Below, piece by piece: positions 57,088 to 64,000 of a stretch of 64,000 nucleotides of DNA (positions within the stretch are counted from its first letter, which is position 1; every line of letters begins with the position of its first letter). Source of the DNA: Magnetococcales bacterium (GTDB taxonomy: Bacteria; Pseudomonadota; Magnetococcia; Magnetococcales; UBA8363); NCBI GenBank assembly GCA_015228815.1, contig JADGCV010000002.1, forward strand, positions 1-64,000. Direction: 5' to 3'. Position numbers and translations under genes: made by a program. The notes under the pieces were generated by a model. It did no database searches. It was given only the letters and a program-made list of their open reading frames with translations, and was not told where the DNA came from.

Positions 57088-60000
57088 GTGATCGCAGGTC
57101 GTCGAAAAGAAGGGATCCAACGTTTGGACATATCGATTCTGTTGTCGGTTCTGGCGGTGGGCGTGCTCCTTGGCGTTCTGGGAACCCTCCGGTTTGCACG
57201 GCGCCACGAACATTCTGTTCCGTTCAGGGGGTATTGCCCAACGGTCGATCACGAAATCCGCCGGCGGGCGGCCATGCTGGAACTGGTTTTGGACACCATT
57301 CCGGTGCGGGTGTTCTGGAAGGATCCCCAGGGGCGTTATCTTGGATGCAACCGGCTGTTTGCCCTGGATTCGGGACATCAATCCTCGCGAGAGGTCGTCG
57401 GCAAGACCGATCGGGAGATGCCTTGGAGTCGGGATGCGGAGGAATACCAGCTGGAGGACCGCAAGGTTCTCGATTCCGGGACGTCACTGATGAACATGGA
57501 ACGGGTGCGCCGCACCTCCAGTGGCGAGCGACAATGGCATCGGACCAGCAAGGTATTGCTTCCGGGGCCGGGTGGCGAAACACTGGGGGTCCTGGGGATC
57601 TACGAAGACATTACCCGGCGCAAGGAGATCGAAGGGTGCCTGCGGGAACAGGAAGCACGCATGCGCATGGTGCTCGACAGCGCCGGCGACGGCATCATCA
57701 CCATCAACTGTCACGGCATCATCGAATCGTTCAACCGGGCCGCCACGCGCCTGTTCGGGTACTCTTCCCGGGAAGTGATCGGGTTGAACGTCCAGTGTCT
57801 CATGCCGGAACCGTTTCGCGAGCGACACGACGAACATATCGAACGCTATATTCGCACCGGTGTCGCCCACATCATCGACCATGGTCGGGAGTTGCGTGGC
57901 CGGCGCAAGGATGGGACGGAATTTCCTCTGTTTCTGACCGTCAGTCGGATCGAGATCGGTGGCGAGTTTCTTTTTACCGGCATCATTCGCGACCTGACGA
58001 GGGAAAAGGAAAAAGAAGCCGAACTGTTGAAGCTGTCGAGTGTCGTCGAGAACAATCCCAACGCCATCATGATCACCGATCTTGCCGGAACCATCGAGTA
58101 CGTCAACCCGCAGTTTGTCGAACTGACCGGTTACGGGGTCGGCGATGTGGTGGGCAGGAATCCGAAGATTCTCGGGTCGGAGTCGGATCCCGAGAAATAC
58201 CGGCACCTGTGGCAGACCTTGAAGTCGGGCAAGATATGGCGGGGCGAATTTTTCAATCGCAGAAAGGACGGAAGTCATTATTGGGCGGGGACGACCATTT
58301 CCCCCATCGTCGATCGGGAGGGAAAGGTCATCCGTTATGTCGGGGTTTCGCGGGACATCACCCGGCAGAAGGAAGATGAAACAAGGATTCGGGAAGCGGA
58401 AAGCCTCAAGGAAAAGAGCGACATGTTGCTGATGATGTCGCTCGAATCGATCCGCGATGGTTTTGCCATTTTCGACAAGGATGGCCGGCTGGAAATCTGG
58501 AACAACGCTTTTCACGAGCTGCATGACAAGGTTGCCGAACTGATCGTCGCCGGGACGACCTATGAAGACATCCTCAGGGTGGCGGTGGAACGGGGGCAGA
58601 TCACCAAATCTGCCGAATACCGCGATCCTCTGCTTGAAGACCGGGCCCGGCGCGCGGATCGGATGGTACAAACCTTCGAGGAGGAGTTCAGCGGTAATCG
58701 CTGGATCCGGATTTCGGAAAGCCAGATGTCGGATGGCAGCAGTGTTGTGGTCTACTCCGACATCACTTCGCTCAAGATTGCCACCGCCGAGGCGAAAGCG
58801 GCGGCACGGGCCAAGAGTGAATTCCTGGCCAACATGAGCCATGAAATAAGAACGCCGATGAATGCGGTCATCGGATTGTCTCATCTGTGTCTGCAAACGC
58901 AACTGACCCCGCGCCAGCAGGATTACATCCAAAAGGTTCACAATTCGGCAACCTCGCTCCTGCGCATCATCAACGACATTCTTGATTTTTCAAAAATCGA
59001 GGCGGGCCGGTTGGACATGGAGGCGATCGAGTTTACTCTGGACGCGGTGTTGGACAACATGGAAGCGGTGATGTCCTTGAAGGCCGAGGAGAAAAATCTG
59101 AGATTTCTTCTTCTGGCCGCCGCCGACATCCCTCCGGGCCTGGTGGGTGATCCATTACGTCTGGGGCAGGTATTGATCAATCTGGTCAACAACGCCATCA
59201 AGTTTACCGAGGTGGGGCAGGTCTCGGTTCACGTCGAGGTCATCGACCGTGGAGAACATTCGGTTCGCCTCCGTTTTTCGGTCCGGGATACCGGCGTGGG
59301 GATGAGCCGGCAGGAACGGGAACGATTGTTTCGTCCTTTTTCCCAGGCTGATTCATCGACGACCCGTCGTTATGGTGGCACAGGGCTTGGATTGGCGATC
59401 AGCCGCCGTCTCATCGAATTGATGGGGGGACGGATCTGGGCCGAAAGTGAATCGGGCCGGGGTTCGGAATTTATTTTTGAGGTTTTGTTGGGGATTTCAT
59501 CCAAACGGGTGGAGAGAAACCCCGTCAACGCCCTGGGGCCGGTTGTTCGGGTCGAAGCCGGTGCGTCGGGATCCATGCCGGGCTGTGGTTGCGATGTCGG
59601 AGCGACACTTTCGGGGGCCAGGATTCTGTTGGTGGAAGACAACGAAATCAACCGGCAGGTCGCCAGGGAATTGCTGGAACAGGCGCAGGTGACGGTCCTG
59701 ACGGCGGAAAACGGTCTGGCGGCCCTGGAAATCCTTGAGCGGGAGGTGGTGGACGGGGTGTTGATGGATGTGCAGATGCCGGTGATGGATGGCATTACGG
59801 CGACACGGAAAATCCGAGCCGATCCCAGGTTCAAGGAACTGCCCATTCTGGCCATGACCGCCAATGCGATGGCCGATGATCGCGAAGAATGCCTGGCGGT
59901 CGGCATGAAGGAACACATCGCCAAACCGGTGGATCCATGCGAAATGCTCGCCAAGATCGCTCGATGGATCCGACCGGTGCATCCGGGAGGGGCTCGGCCT

Positions 60001-60672
60001 GAAAACGGTTTGCCTGAACACAAGGGACTGAATGAGGGGATGTCCCTGCCCGAGATTCCGGGCATGGATACCTTGGGGGGATTGCGTCGGATGGGCGGCA
60101 ATGTCGCGGGTTATCTTGGGCTTTTGTCCAAATTTTGCGACAACCAGCGTTCGGCCTGTTCCGCCATCGAATCGGCCTTGGCCATGGCCGATCAGGAAAC
60201 GGCCCTCAGGCTTGCCCATACCCTGAAAGGGGTATCGGCCACCATCGGCGCGGTCGAATTGACCCTGGCCGCCGGAAGGCTGGAAAAAGCCCTGAGAAAT
60301 GGCGACGAACCGGCGGTCTACCGACCACACCTCGACCTGACCTCCCAAAGGTTGGAAAAGTCGCTCGGGGATATTCAACGTGTCCTGTCCCGGACGAAGG
60401 AGGACACGGTTGCCGTGCCGGTCCAGGCGGAGACCCCGGAACTCATCGCCAGGAGAAACGACCTGCTGCGATTGGCTTCCCGGCAATTGGCCTCCTATGA
60501 TGCCGAAGTGGATCATACCCTGGCCAGCCTGCGTGATGGCCTGGTCAACGAAGCGCTGGGTTCATGGATGGATCGATTGGAACGGCAGGTGTCCCGGTAT
60601 GATTTCGAAGGGGCCGAGACGACGTTGAATGAATGTCTGGAACGATTGGGAATCGATCGGAATATTGTTTGA
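57088..60672 (+). CDS. Multi-PAS hybrid sensor histidine kinase
   Basis: A 1194-residue protein. A single hydrophobic N-terminal helix (ISILLSVLAVGVLLGVLGTL) precedes four PAS-like domains (each starting with patterns such as LVLDTIPVRVFWKDP, MVLDSAGDGIITIN, VVENNPNAIMITD and SIRDGFAIFDKDG). Then come HisKA with MSHEIRTPMN, HATPase with GGTGLGLAISRRLIE, a receiver with LMDVQMPVMDG and MTANAMADDREECLAVGM, and an Hpt-like domain ALRLAHTLKGVSATIG. The GTG at 57088 has GGGAGG upstream; TTG 57046 is an alternative. The phosphorelay output is not visible here. Confidence 0.85.
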   Translation: MIAGRRKEGIQRLDISILLSVLAVGVLLGVLGTLRFARRHEHSVPFRGYCPTVDHEIRRRAAMLELVLDTIPVRVFWKDPQGRYLGCNRLFALDSGHQSSREVVGKTDREMPWSRDAEEYQLEDRKVLDSGTSLMNMERVRRTSSGERQWHRTSKVLLPGPGGETLGVLGIYEDITRRKEIEGCLREQEARMRMVLDSAGDGIITINCHGIIESFNRAATRLFGYSSREVIGLNVQCLMPEPFRERHDEHIERYIRTGVAHIIDHGRELRGRRKDGTEFPLFLTVSRIEIGGEFLFTGIIRDLTREKEKEAELLKLSSVVENNPNAIMITDLAGTIEYVNPQFVELTGYGVGDVVGRNPKILGSESDPEKYRHLWQTLKSGKIWRGEFFNRRKDGSHYWAGTTISPIVDREGKVIRYVGVSRDITRQKEDETRIREAESLKEKSDMLLMMSLESIRDGFAIFDKDGRLEIWNNAFHELHDKVAELIVAGTTYEDILRVAVERGQITKSAEYRDPLLEDRARRADRMVQTFEEEFSGNRWIRISESQMSDGSSVVVYSDITSLKIATAEAKAAARAKSEFLANMSHEIRTPMNAVIGLSHLCLQTQLTPRQQDYIQKVHNSATSLLRIINDILDFSKIEAGRLDMEAIEFTLDAVLDNMEAVMSLKAEEKNLRFLLLAAADIPPGLVGDPLRLGQVLINLVNNAIKFTEVGQVSVHVEVIDRGEHSVRLRFSVRDTGVGMSRQERERLFRPFSQADSSTTRRYGGTGLGLAISRRLIELMGGRIWAESESGRGSEFIFEVLLGISSKRVERNPVNALGPVVRVEAGASGSMPGCGCDVGATLSGARILLVEDNEINRQVARELLEQAQVTVLTAENGLAALEILEREVVDGVLMDVQMPVMDGITATRKIRADPRFKELPILAMTANAMADDREECLAVGMKEHIAKPVDPCEMLAKIARWIRPVHPGGARPENGLPEHKGLNEGMSLPEIPGMDTLGGLRRMGGNVAGYLGLLSKFCDNQRSACSAIESALAMADQETALRLAHTLKGVSATIGAVELTLAAGRLEKALRNGDEPAVYRPHLDLTSQRLEKSLGDIQRVLSRTKEDTVAVPVQAETPELIARRNDLLRLASRQLASYDAEVDHTLASLRDGLVNEALGSWMDRLERQVSRYDFEGAETTLNECLERLGIDRNIV

Positions 60673-60678
60673 TCATTG

Positions 60679-60700
60679 ATTGAACCCGGAGGGTGCCTGG
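60679..60700 (-). repeat. Fragment of dispersed palindromic repeat
   Basis: On the minus strand these 22 bases match the 5' box of the repeat at 52612-52633 with two mismatches, keeping CCTCCGGGTTCAAT. The palindromic arms are missing. Confidence 0.6.
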
Positions 60701-60860
60701 AACGGATGGAATTGATCCCCCGAATCGTGCGGTTGAAGAACATACCAATGCCTAGCCACGCCAGTGATTATGTCGGAAACACAGGCAGAAAAGTTAGGGT
60801 TTGTTTCTCTGCAAGAACACCGACGTAATTTTCTGCGTGCGTTAGCGTGATGTCTTGTCC

Positions 60861-60982
60861 GAGCGCCGGATGCGGGAGATCCGCACGTCCGGTTCGATGA
60901 GGGGGAACTGGAAATGCGATCATGGGAGGTGGCCTTAGGTCCATGGCGAAAGCCGCATGGAAAACATGCTACCGTCCCCCTC
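60861..60982 (+). mobile_element. Group II intron 3'-end remnant (domains V-VI)
   Basis: GAGCGCCGGATGCGGGAGAT (60861-60880) continues to CCGCACGTCCGGTTC, forming the stem and GNRA-like tip of domain V with an extra GC near the catalytic AGC. A long stem of GAGGGGGA (60899-60906) and TCCCCCTC (60975-60982) encloses a domain-VI-like region, and CTCTAC follows as at intron 3' ends. No reverse transcriptase frame is present, so the element is degraded. The extra bases and the long loop are why this is not certain. Confidence 0.55.
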
Positions 60983-61024
60983 TACAGTTGGCACGCCAAT
61001 TCTCCAATCTACCGGATTTCTCAT

Positions 61025-61222
61025 TCAATGGATAGAGTCAGGTTTAGGTATGTTCAGATCCTTGCAGATTTTCACGGCAAGGTTGTCGTTAATTTCATTA
61101 TGCCTGGGAACTGTTGAGCTTTTCTTCTTCGCGCGATGAACGAACAGTGTGTGCCGATTTCCCTCACGCAACAACGCGCACCCAAATTTTTCAAGGTGGC
61201 GTACCAAATCACGTCGTTTCAT
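61025..61222 (-). CDS. hicA: HicA-family toxin
   Basis: A 65-residue protein: MKRRDLVRHLEKFGCALLRE, then GNRHTLFVHRAKKKSSTVPR and HNEINDNLAVKICKDLNIP. The layout is HicA-like, with a His in the GNRH position where most have GSH. HicA cleaves mRNA. The start overlaps the hicB stop (ATGA). A start 11 codons upstream is possible but has no partner overlap. Confidence 0.75.
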   Translation of the reverse strand: MKRRDLVRHLEKFGCALLREGNRHTLFVHRAKKKSSTVPRHNEINDNLAVKICKDLNIPKPDSIH

Positions 61223-61443
61223 GCAATGGCTACGGCCAGAGGTTCCCGAATCCATCCATCACCCTGTAACAACTCCTCAGCCATCGCCCGGTTGGCTTCA
61301 AGAACCATCTCCATTGCCTCCTCCAAATTGGCTCGCGTCTCCTCCAATGTTGCCCCCTGGGTGTTGGCTCCCGGAAGTTCCTCGATAAAACCGATATATC
61401 CCTCCGGGACTTTCTTGAAAACAGCGTTCCACTGGATGTTCAT
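61219..61443 (-). CDS. hicB: HicB-family antitoxin
   Basis: A 74-residue antitoxin: MNIQWNAVFKKVPEGYIGFI, then EELPGANTQGATLEETRANLEEAMEM, ending ELLQGDGWIREPL. It follows AAGGGG with good spacing. Its order (antitoxin first) matches the locus at 14365-14793. Both genes of this pair are intact, unlike that one. Confidence 0.8.
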   Translation of the reverse strand: MNIQWNAVFKKVPEGYIGFIEELPGANTQGATLEETRANLEEAMEMVLEANRAMAEELLQGDGWIREPLAVAIA

Positions 61444-61740
61444 GAGAATTGCCCCTTCTGTATGATCCGTAAATACTTGCGTCCGGAACTTGATGACGAG
61501 ACGTTGTGCCACGGTGAAACAACGCTTCCACAGTCAGATTGTCCAGGATTTCACCTTTCCAGTCCACTGAAATTTGTCAGGTTTGGCTCCCATTGCGTCC
61601 AAAATCTAGCCGGATGAATCAATCAGGAGCAACAACACGAGCGATTCTGACCATGAGTCATCTTAACTTTTTCAAGCCGGAAAGGAAATGGATATTCTGT
61701 CCCCTGATTTCCGTTCAGACCCTTCCCCGTGTTAAAAACT

Positions 61741-61790
61741 ATTGAAAGAAAAAAGGGGTCTGGGGGATTGCCCCCAGGGTTTTGTTTTTG
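61741..61790 (+). repeat. Partial copy of dispersed palindromic repeat
   Basis: ATTGAAAGAAAAAAGGGGTC and a GGGGGATTGCCCCC hairpin match the left arm and core of the copies at 23.3 and 52.6 kb. The right arm is eroded to TTTTGTTTTTG. The MITE at 61791 begins directly after it. Confidence 0.8.
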
Positions 61791-61910
61791 ATAGGAGTTA
61801 CGCAGTTGAAATGGCCAACTTGTTGATTTTATTGCAAACATTAAATTAACGAAAGTTAAAGTAACTTGTTGATTTTATTAGAATCACGATTTCAACTGCG
61901 TAACTCCTAT
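61791..61910. mobile_element. 120-bp MITE with 22-bp terminal inverted repeats
   Basis: Perfect inverted repeats ATAGGAGTTACGCAGTTGAA(AT) at 61791-61812 and its complement at 61889-61910 enclose 76 bp of AT-rich DNA with no ORF. Inside, the 17-mer AACTTGTTGATTTTATT occurs twice (61817-61833 and 61863-61879). No transposase is nearby, so it is a non-autonomous element mobilised in trans or a long dead one. It abuts the palindromic repeat on the left. Confidence 0.8.
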
Positions 61911-61931
61911 GCACGAACGGTCGAATCGTGT

Positions 61932-62831
61932 TCAACAGGACGTGTCGGACCGGGGCATCAGTTTTTTCTCCAGGGCGCGATGCCGGTCGAGACCGATCAC
62001 CTTTTCGAAACCGGCAAAATCCATCCGGTGGGCCAGCCCTTCGGTCGTCCCGAAATGTTTCAGGTGGGCGAAACAGTTCTGCAACGCCTCGGTGGCCGCG
62101 AACAACCCGGACAAGGCGAAGACAACCACCTTGTATCCCATCGTTTCGAGTTCCCTGGCCGAAAGGTTGGGCGTTTTTCCACCTTCGATGATGTTGGCGA
62201 AAAGGTGATGGCCGGGGAAATGGCGTGCGATGCATTCCAACTCGTCTCTGGAGCGCGGCGCCTCGACGAACAACAGGTCGGCCCCGGCGGCCAGATACCG
62301 TTCGCCCCGTTTCAGGGCATCCTCCAGGCCATGAATGGCCCGGGCGTCGGTACGGGCGACGATCACCAAGTCGCTGTCGCCGGCGGCATGGCGGGCGGCG
62401 GCAATTTTTTCGACATGTTCCGCCGGGTCGATGACCTGTTTTCCTTCCATGTGACCGCAGCGTTTCGGCCATGCCTGGTCTTCGAGAATAATTCCGGCAA
62501 CGCCAGCCGCAACCGCTTCCATGACCGTTCGCGCCACGTTCAGCGGATTGCCGTATCCGGTATCCATGTCGGCGATGACCGGTAAACGGGTTGCCCTGGC
62601 GATGGCCCGGGCGGCGTCGATCATTTCGGTGGCGGTCAGATATCCCAGGTCCGGCAGCCCCAGGCGCGAGGCGGAAATGCCAAAACCTCCCGAAAAAATC
62701 AGGTCGAATCCCGCCTGTTCGGCGACGAGGGCGCCAAGACAATCATGAACCGCCGGGGCGATCCGGATTCCGGGTCGGGCCAACAGGGTTCGCAGCCGTT
62801 TTGCCGCAGGTTCCTGGTTCCTGGTGGTCAC
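61932..62831 (-). CDS. Isocitrate lyase/PEP mutase superfamily enzyme
   Basis: A 299-residue TIM barrel. FSGGFGISASRLG, ADMDTGYGNPLNVARTV, EDQAWPKRCGHMEGK with the conserved Cys, and VIVARTDARA are the methylisocitrate lyase/carboxyphosphonoenolpyruvate mutase signatures. A GTG at 62831 has AGGAG eight bases upstream and starts at the conserved fold; the upstream ATG starts give disordered extensions. Substrate unclear: candidates are 2-methylisocitrate, 2,3-dimethylmalate or oxaloacetate. Confidence 0.85.
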   Translation of the reverse strand: MTTRNQEPAAKRLRTLLARPGIRIAPAVHDCLGALVAEQAGFDLIFSGGFGISASRLGLPDLGYLTATEMIDAARAIARATRLPVIADMDTGYGNPLNVARTVMEAVAAGVAGIILEDQAWPKRCGHMEGKQVIDPAEHVEKIAAARHAAGDSDLVIVARTDARAIHGLEDALKRGERYLAAGADLLFVEAPRSRDELECIARHFPGHHLFANIIEGGKTPNLSARELETMGYKVVVFALSGLFAATEALQNCFAHLKHFGTTEGLAHRMDFAGFEKVIGLDRHRALEKKLMPRSDTSC

Positions 62832-63065
62832 ATCATTGCTCCTGTCCGAAGGATGGGGCGATTGCATTGGCGCATGGCCTGTCCACATTGAGTCTTTCAT
62901 ATTTGCCTGCGGCAATCAACCGGTCGATCTCCCTCCCGGGGAAAGGCTTCTGGTTCATCCACTGCGCTTTTGAGTGTTTATTGTTTTTTTATGATCAACA
63001 TTGAGGTATATTCCATTTCGTCAAGTGGATTGGTTCATGTAAAGAAAAAAATTGGAGGGGTCATC

Positions 63066-64000
63066 ATGGAAAGTAATCATTTGAGTGCCGTTGTCTTTCA
63101 GGGGGGAGGGGCCTTTGGGGCGTATGAGTATGGCGCCTTCACGGCATTGTGGGAGAAGGGGATTCGTCCATCGGTGGTGACGGGGGTTTCCATCGGCGCC
63201 GTCAATGCCGCCGTCATTGCCGGGTGCCGCAACGACGATCCGGTCGCGGCGCTGGACGAATTGTGGCAGCGGCTGAGCGCCTTGCCCATGCCGGGAATTC
63301 CCGACGCCCTGCATCATCTTCTGTCCTTGCCTTACAATCCCGGAATGTATTACACCAATCCCGGATTGTTCTTTGCTCCATGGTCGCAAACCTTTTTCTC
63401 GAATCCAAGCCCTCTGGCCAAGACCCTCGACGATTTGATCGACTGGGATAAATTGAATCATGGTCCGATCCGGTTGGCGGTGACCTCCCTGAATATCGAA
63501 TCGGGCCGGCTTGAAGTGTTCGCCAATTTCGCAGGCATTGGACAGGATTCGTCTCCTCCGGGGGGACGTCGTCCGATCGATGCCCGGCATATCCTTGCCA
63601 GCGGTGCGCTTCCTCCCGGATTTCCCATGGTGGAAATCGACGGTGGACACTACTGGGACGGTGGGCTTTTCGACAATACCCCGCTCAAGCCCGCCTTCAA
63701 GGGATTGAACGGGATCAAGGATGCTCCAGGGCAAACCTGTCGTCGGACCGTTTATGTCCTGTCGCTCTTTCCCCAGAAGGGCGTGGTCCCCAAGAACATG
63801 ATCGAAGTGGACAGTCGAAAAACGAACATCAACTTTGAGTGCAAGATTGATTACGATCTGAAACTTTTCCAGAAAATGAATCGTTTCCGGGAATTTGCCA
63901 TGAAGGTCGATGAATTGCTTCCCCCGGACAGTCCTTTGCGTGAGGATGAGGGATTCAAGGATTTGCGTGCCTATCAACCGTTTACGCCGCCGGTTGTCAT
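63066..64000 (+). CDS. Patatin-like phospholipase (partial)
   Basis: At least 311 residues, cut at the window end. AVVFQGGGAFGAYEYG is the oxyanion-hole motif, TGVSIGAVNAAV holds the nucleophile Ser, and HYWDGGLFDNTPL holds the catalytic Asp. Patatins hydrolyse lipid acyl esters; bacterial ones are often secreted virulence or membrane-turnover enzymes, but this one has no signal peptide. GGAGGGG lies upstream of the ATG. Confidence 0.9.
   Translation, partial: MESNHLSAVVFQGGGAFGAYEYGAFTALWEKGIRPSVVTGVSIGAVNAAVIAGCRNDDPVAALDELWQRLSALPMPGIPDALHHLLSLPYNPGMYYTNPGLFFAPWSQTFFSNPSPLAKTLDDLIDWDKLNHGPIRLAVTSLNIESGRLEVFANFAGIGQDSSPPGGRRPIDARHILASGALPPGFPMVEIDGGHYWDGGLFDNTPLKPAFKGLNGIKDAPGQTCRRTVYVLSLFPQKGVVPKNMIEVDSRKTNINFECKIDYDLKLFQKMNRFREFAMKVDELLPPDSPLREDEGFKDLRAYQPFTPPVV

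Noticed and set aside
57484-58941. 485-residue minus-strand frame inside the hybrid kinase
   Set aside because: Antisense to PAS repeats; repeat structure explains the open frame.

Overview
The window is a gene-dense, mostly GC-rich stretch of a Gram-negative proteobacterial chromosome. SecD/SecF/YajC, a DciA-type helicase loader, MMPL/RND and TAXI transport proteins, a propionyl-CoA to succinyl-CoA module and many signalling proteins (HD-GYP, HDOD, PhoB type, a multi-PAS hybrid kinase) all fit this. A chemoreceptor fused to a zinc-binding CZB domain and a hemerythrin suggests a motile, oxygen- or redox-sensing aquatic bacterium. The overall flavour recalls deep-branching Alphaproteobacteria/Magnetococcales, but no magnetosome or ribosomal gene is present, so placement is only a suggestion.

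Layout. 1-5878: a broken Rpn-family nuclease gene whose end is replaced by a 55-bp copy of a downstream TPR gene, then a PhoB-type regulator, cobO, a lipase-like hydrolase, dciA, a TPR/GT9-like protein and an HD-GYP protein. 6107-13462 (minus): mcm-meaB-pccB-pccA-mce, converting propionyl-CoA to succinyl-CoA. 13700-21404: VanZ-like protein, a hicB with a frameshifted hicA, then four overlapping nuclease/helicase genes: OLD-family nuclease and UvrD-like helicase (Gabija-like, AT-rich) followed by an XPB-like helicase and a Bax1/DUF790 nuclease (GC-rich). A 41-bp direct repeat brackets the first two. 21409-28753: rpiB, glyA, ribD-ribE-ribBA-ribH, nusB, thiL. 28914-31885: a small coupled ORF and the MCP-CZB-hemerythrin receptor. 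31979-41637: a tightly overlapping run with an exported thioredoxin-like protein, thioester reductase-like protein, MMPL/RND transporter, LuxE/PaaK-like adenylating enzyme, class III aminotransferase, U32 peptidase and DUF547 protein. Its first five genes look like an activate-reduce-transaminate-export pathway for an unknown lipid or amine. 41676-44297: MBL hydrolase and HDOD protein (minus), then a ParDE/RelBE-type toxin-antitoxin pair. 44467-49565: yajC-secD-secF, an unknown gene, a single-domain response regulator and hemE. 49866-52595: TAXI lipoprotein and a GmrSD-type (DUF262/DUF1524) nuclease. 52698-56823 (minus): CorA-like membrane protein, GCS2-type ligase and AstE/AspA-like hydrolase, each overlapping the next. 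57088-60672: hybrid sensor kinase. 60673-61932: a mobile-element graveyard with the 3' end of a group II intron, an intact hicBA pair, copies of a dispersed palindromic repeat and a 120-bp MITE. 61932-64000: a PEP mutase/isocitrate lyase superfamily enzyme and a patatin-like phospholipase cut by the window end.

The most interesting parts are the OLD-UvrD-XPB-Bax1 array, which looks like a composite defence or repair island, and the possible lipid-amine cluster at 32-38.8 kb. No tRNA, rRNA, CRISPR array or clear riboswitch was seen.
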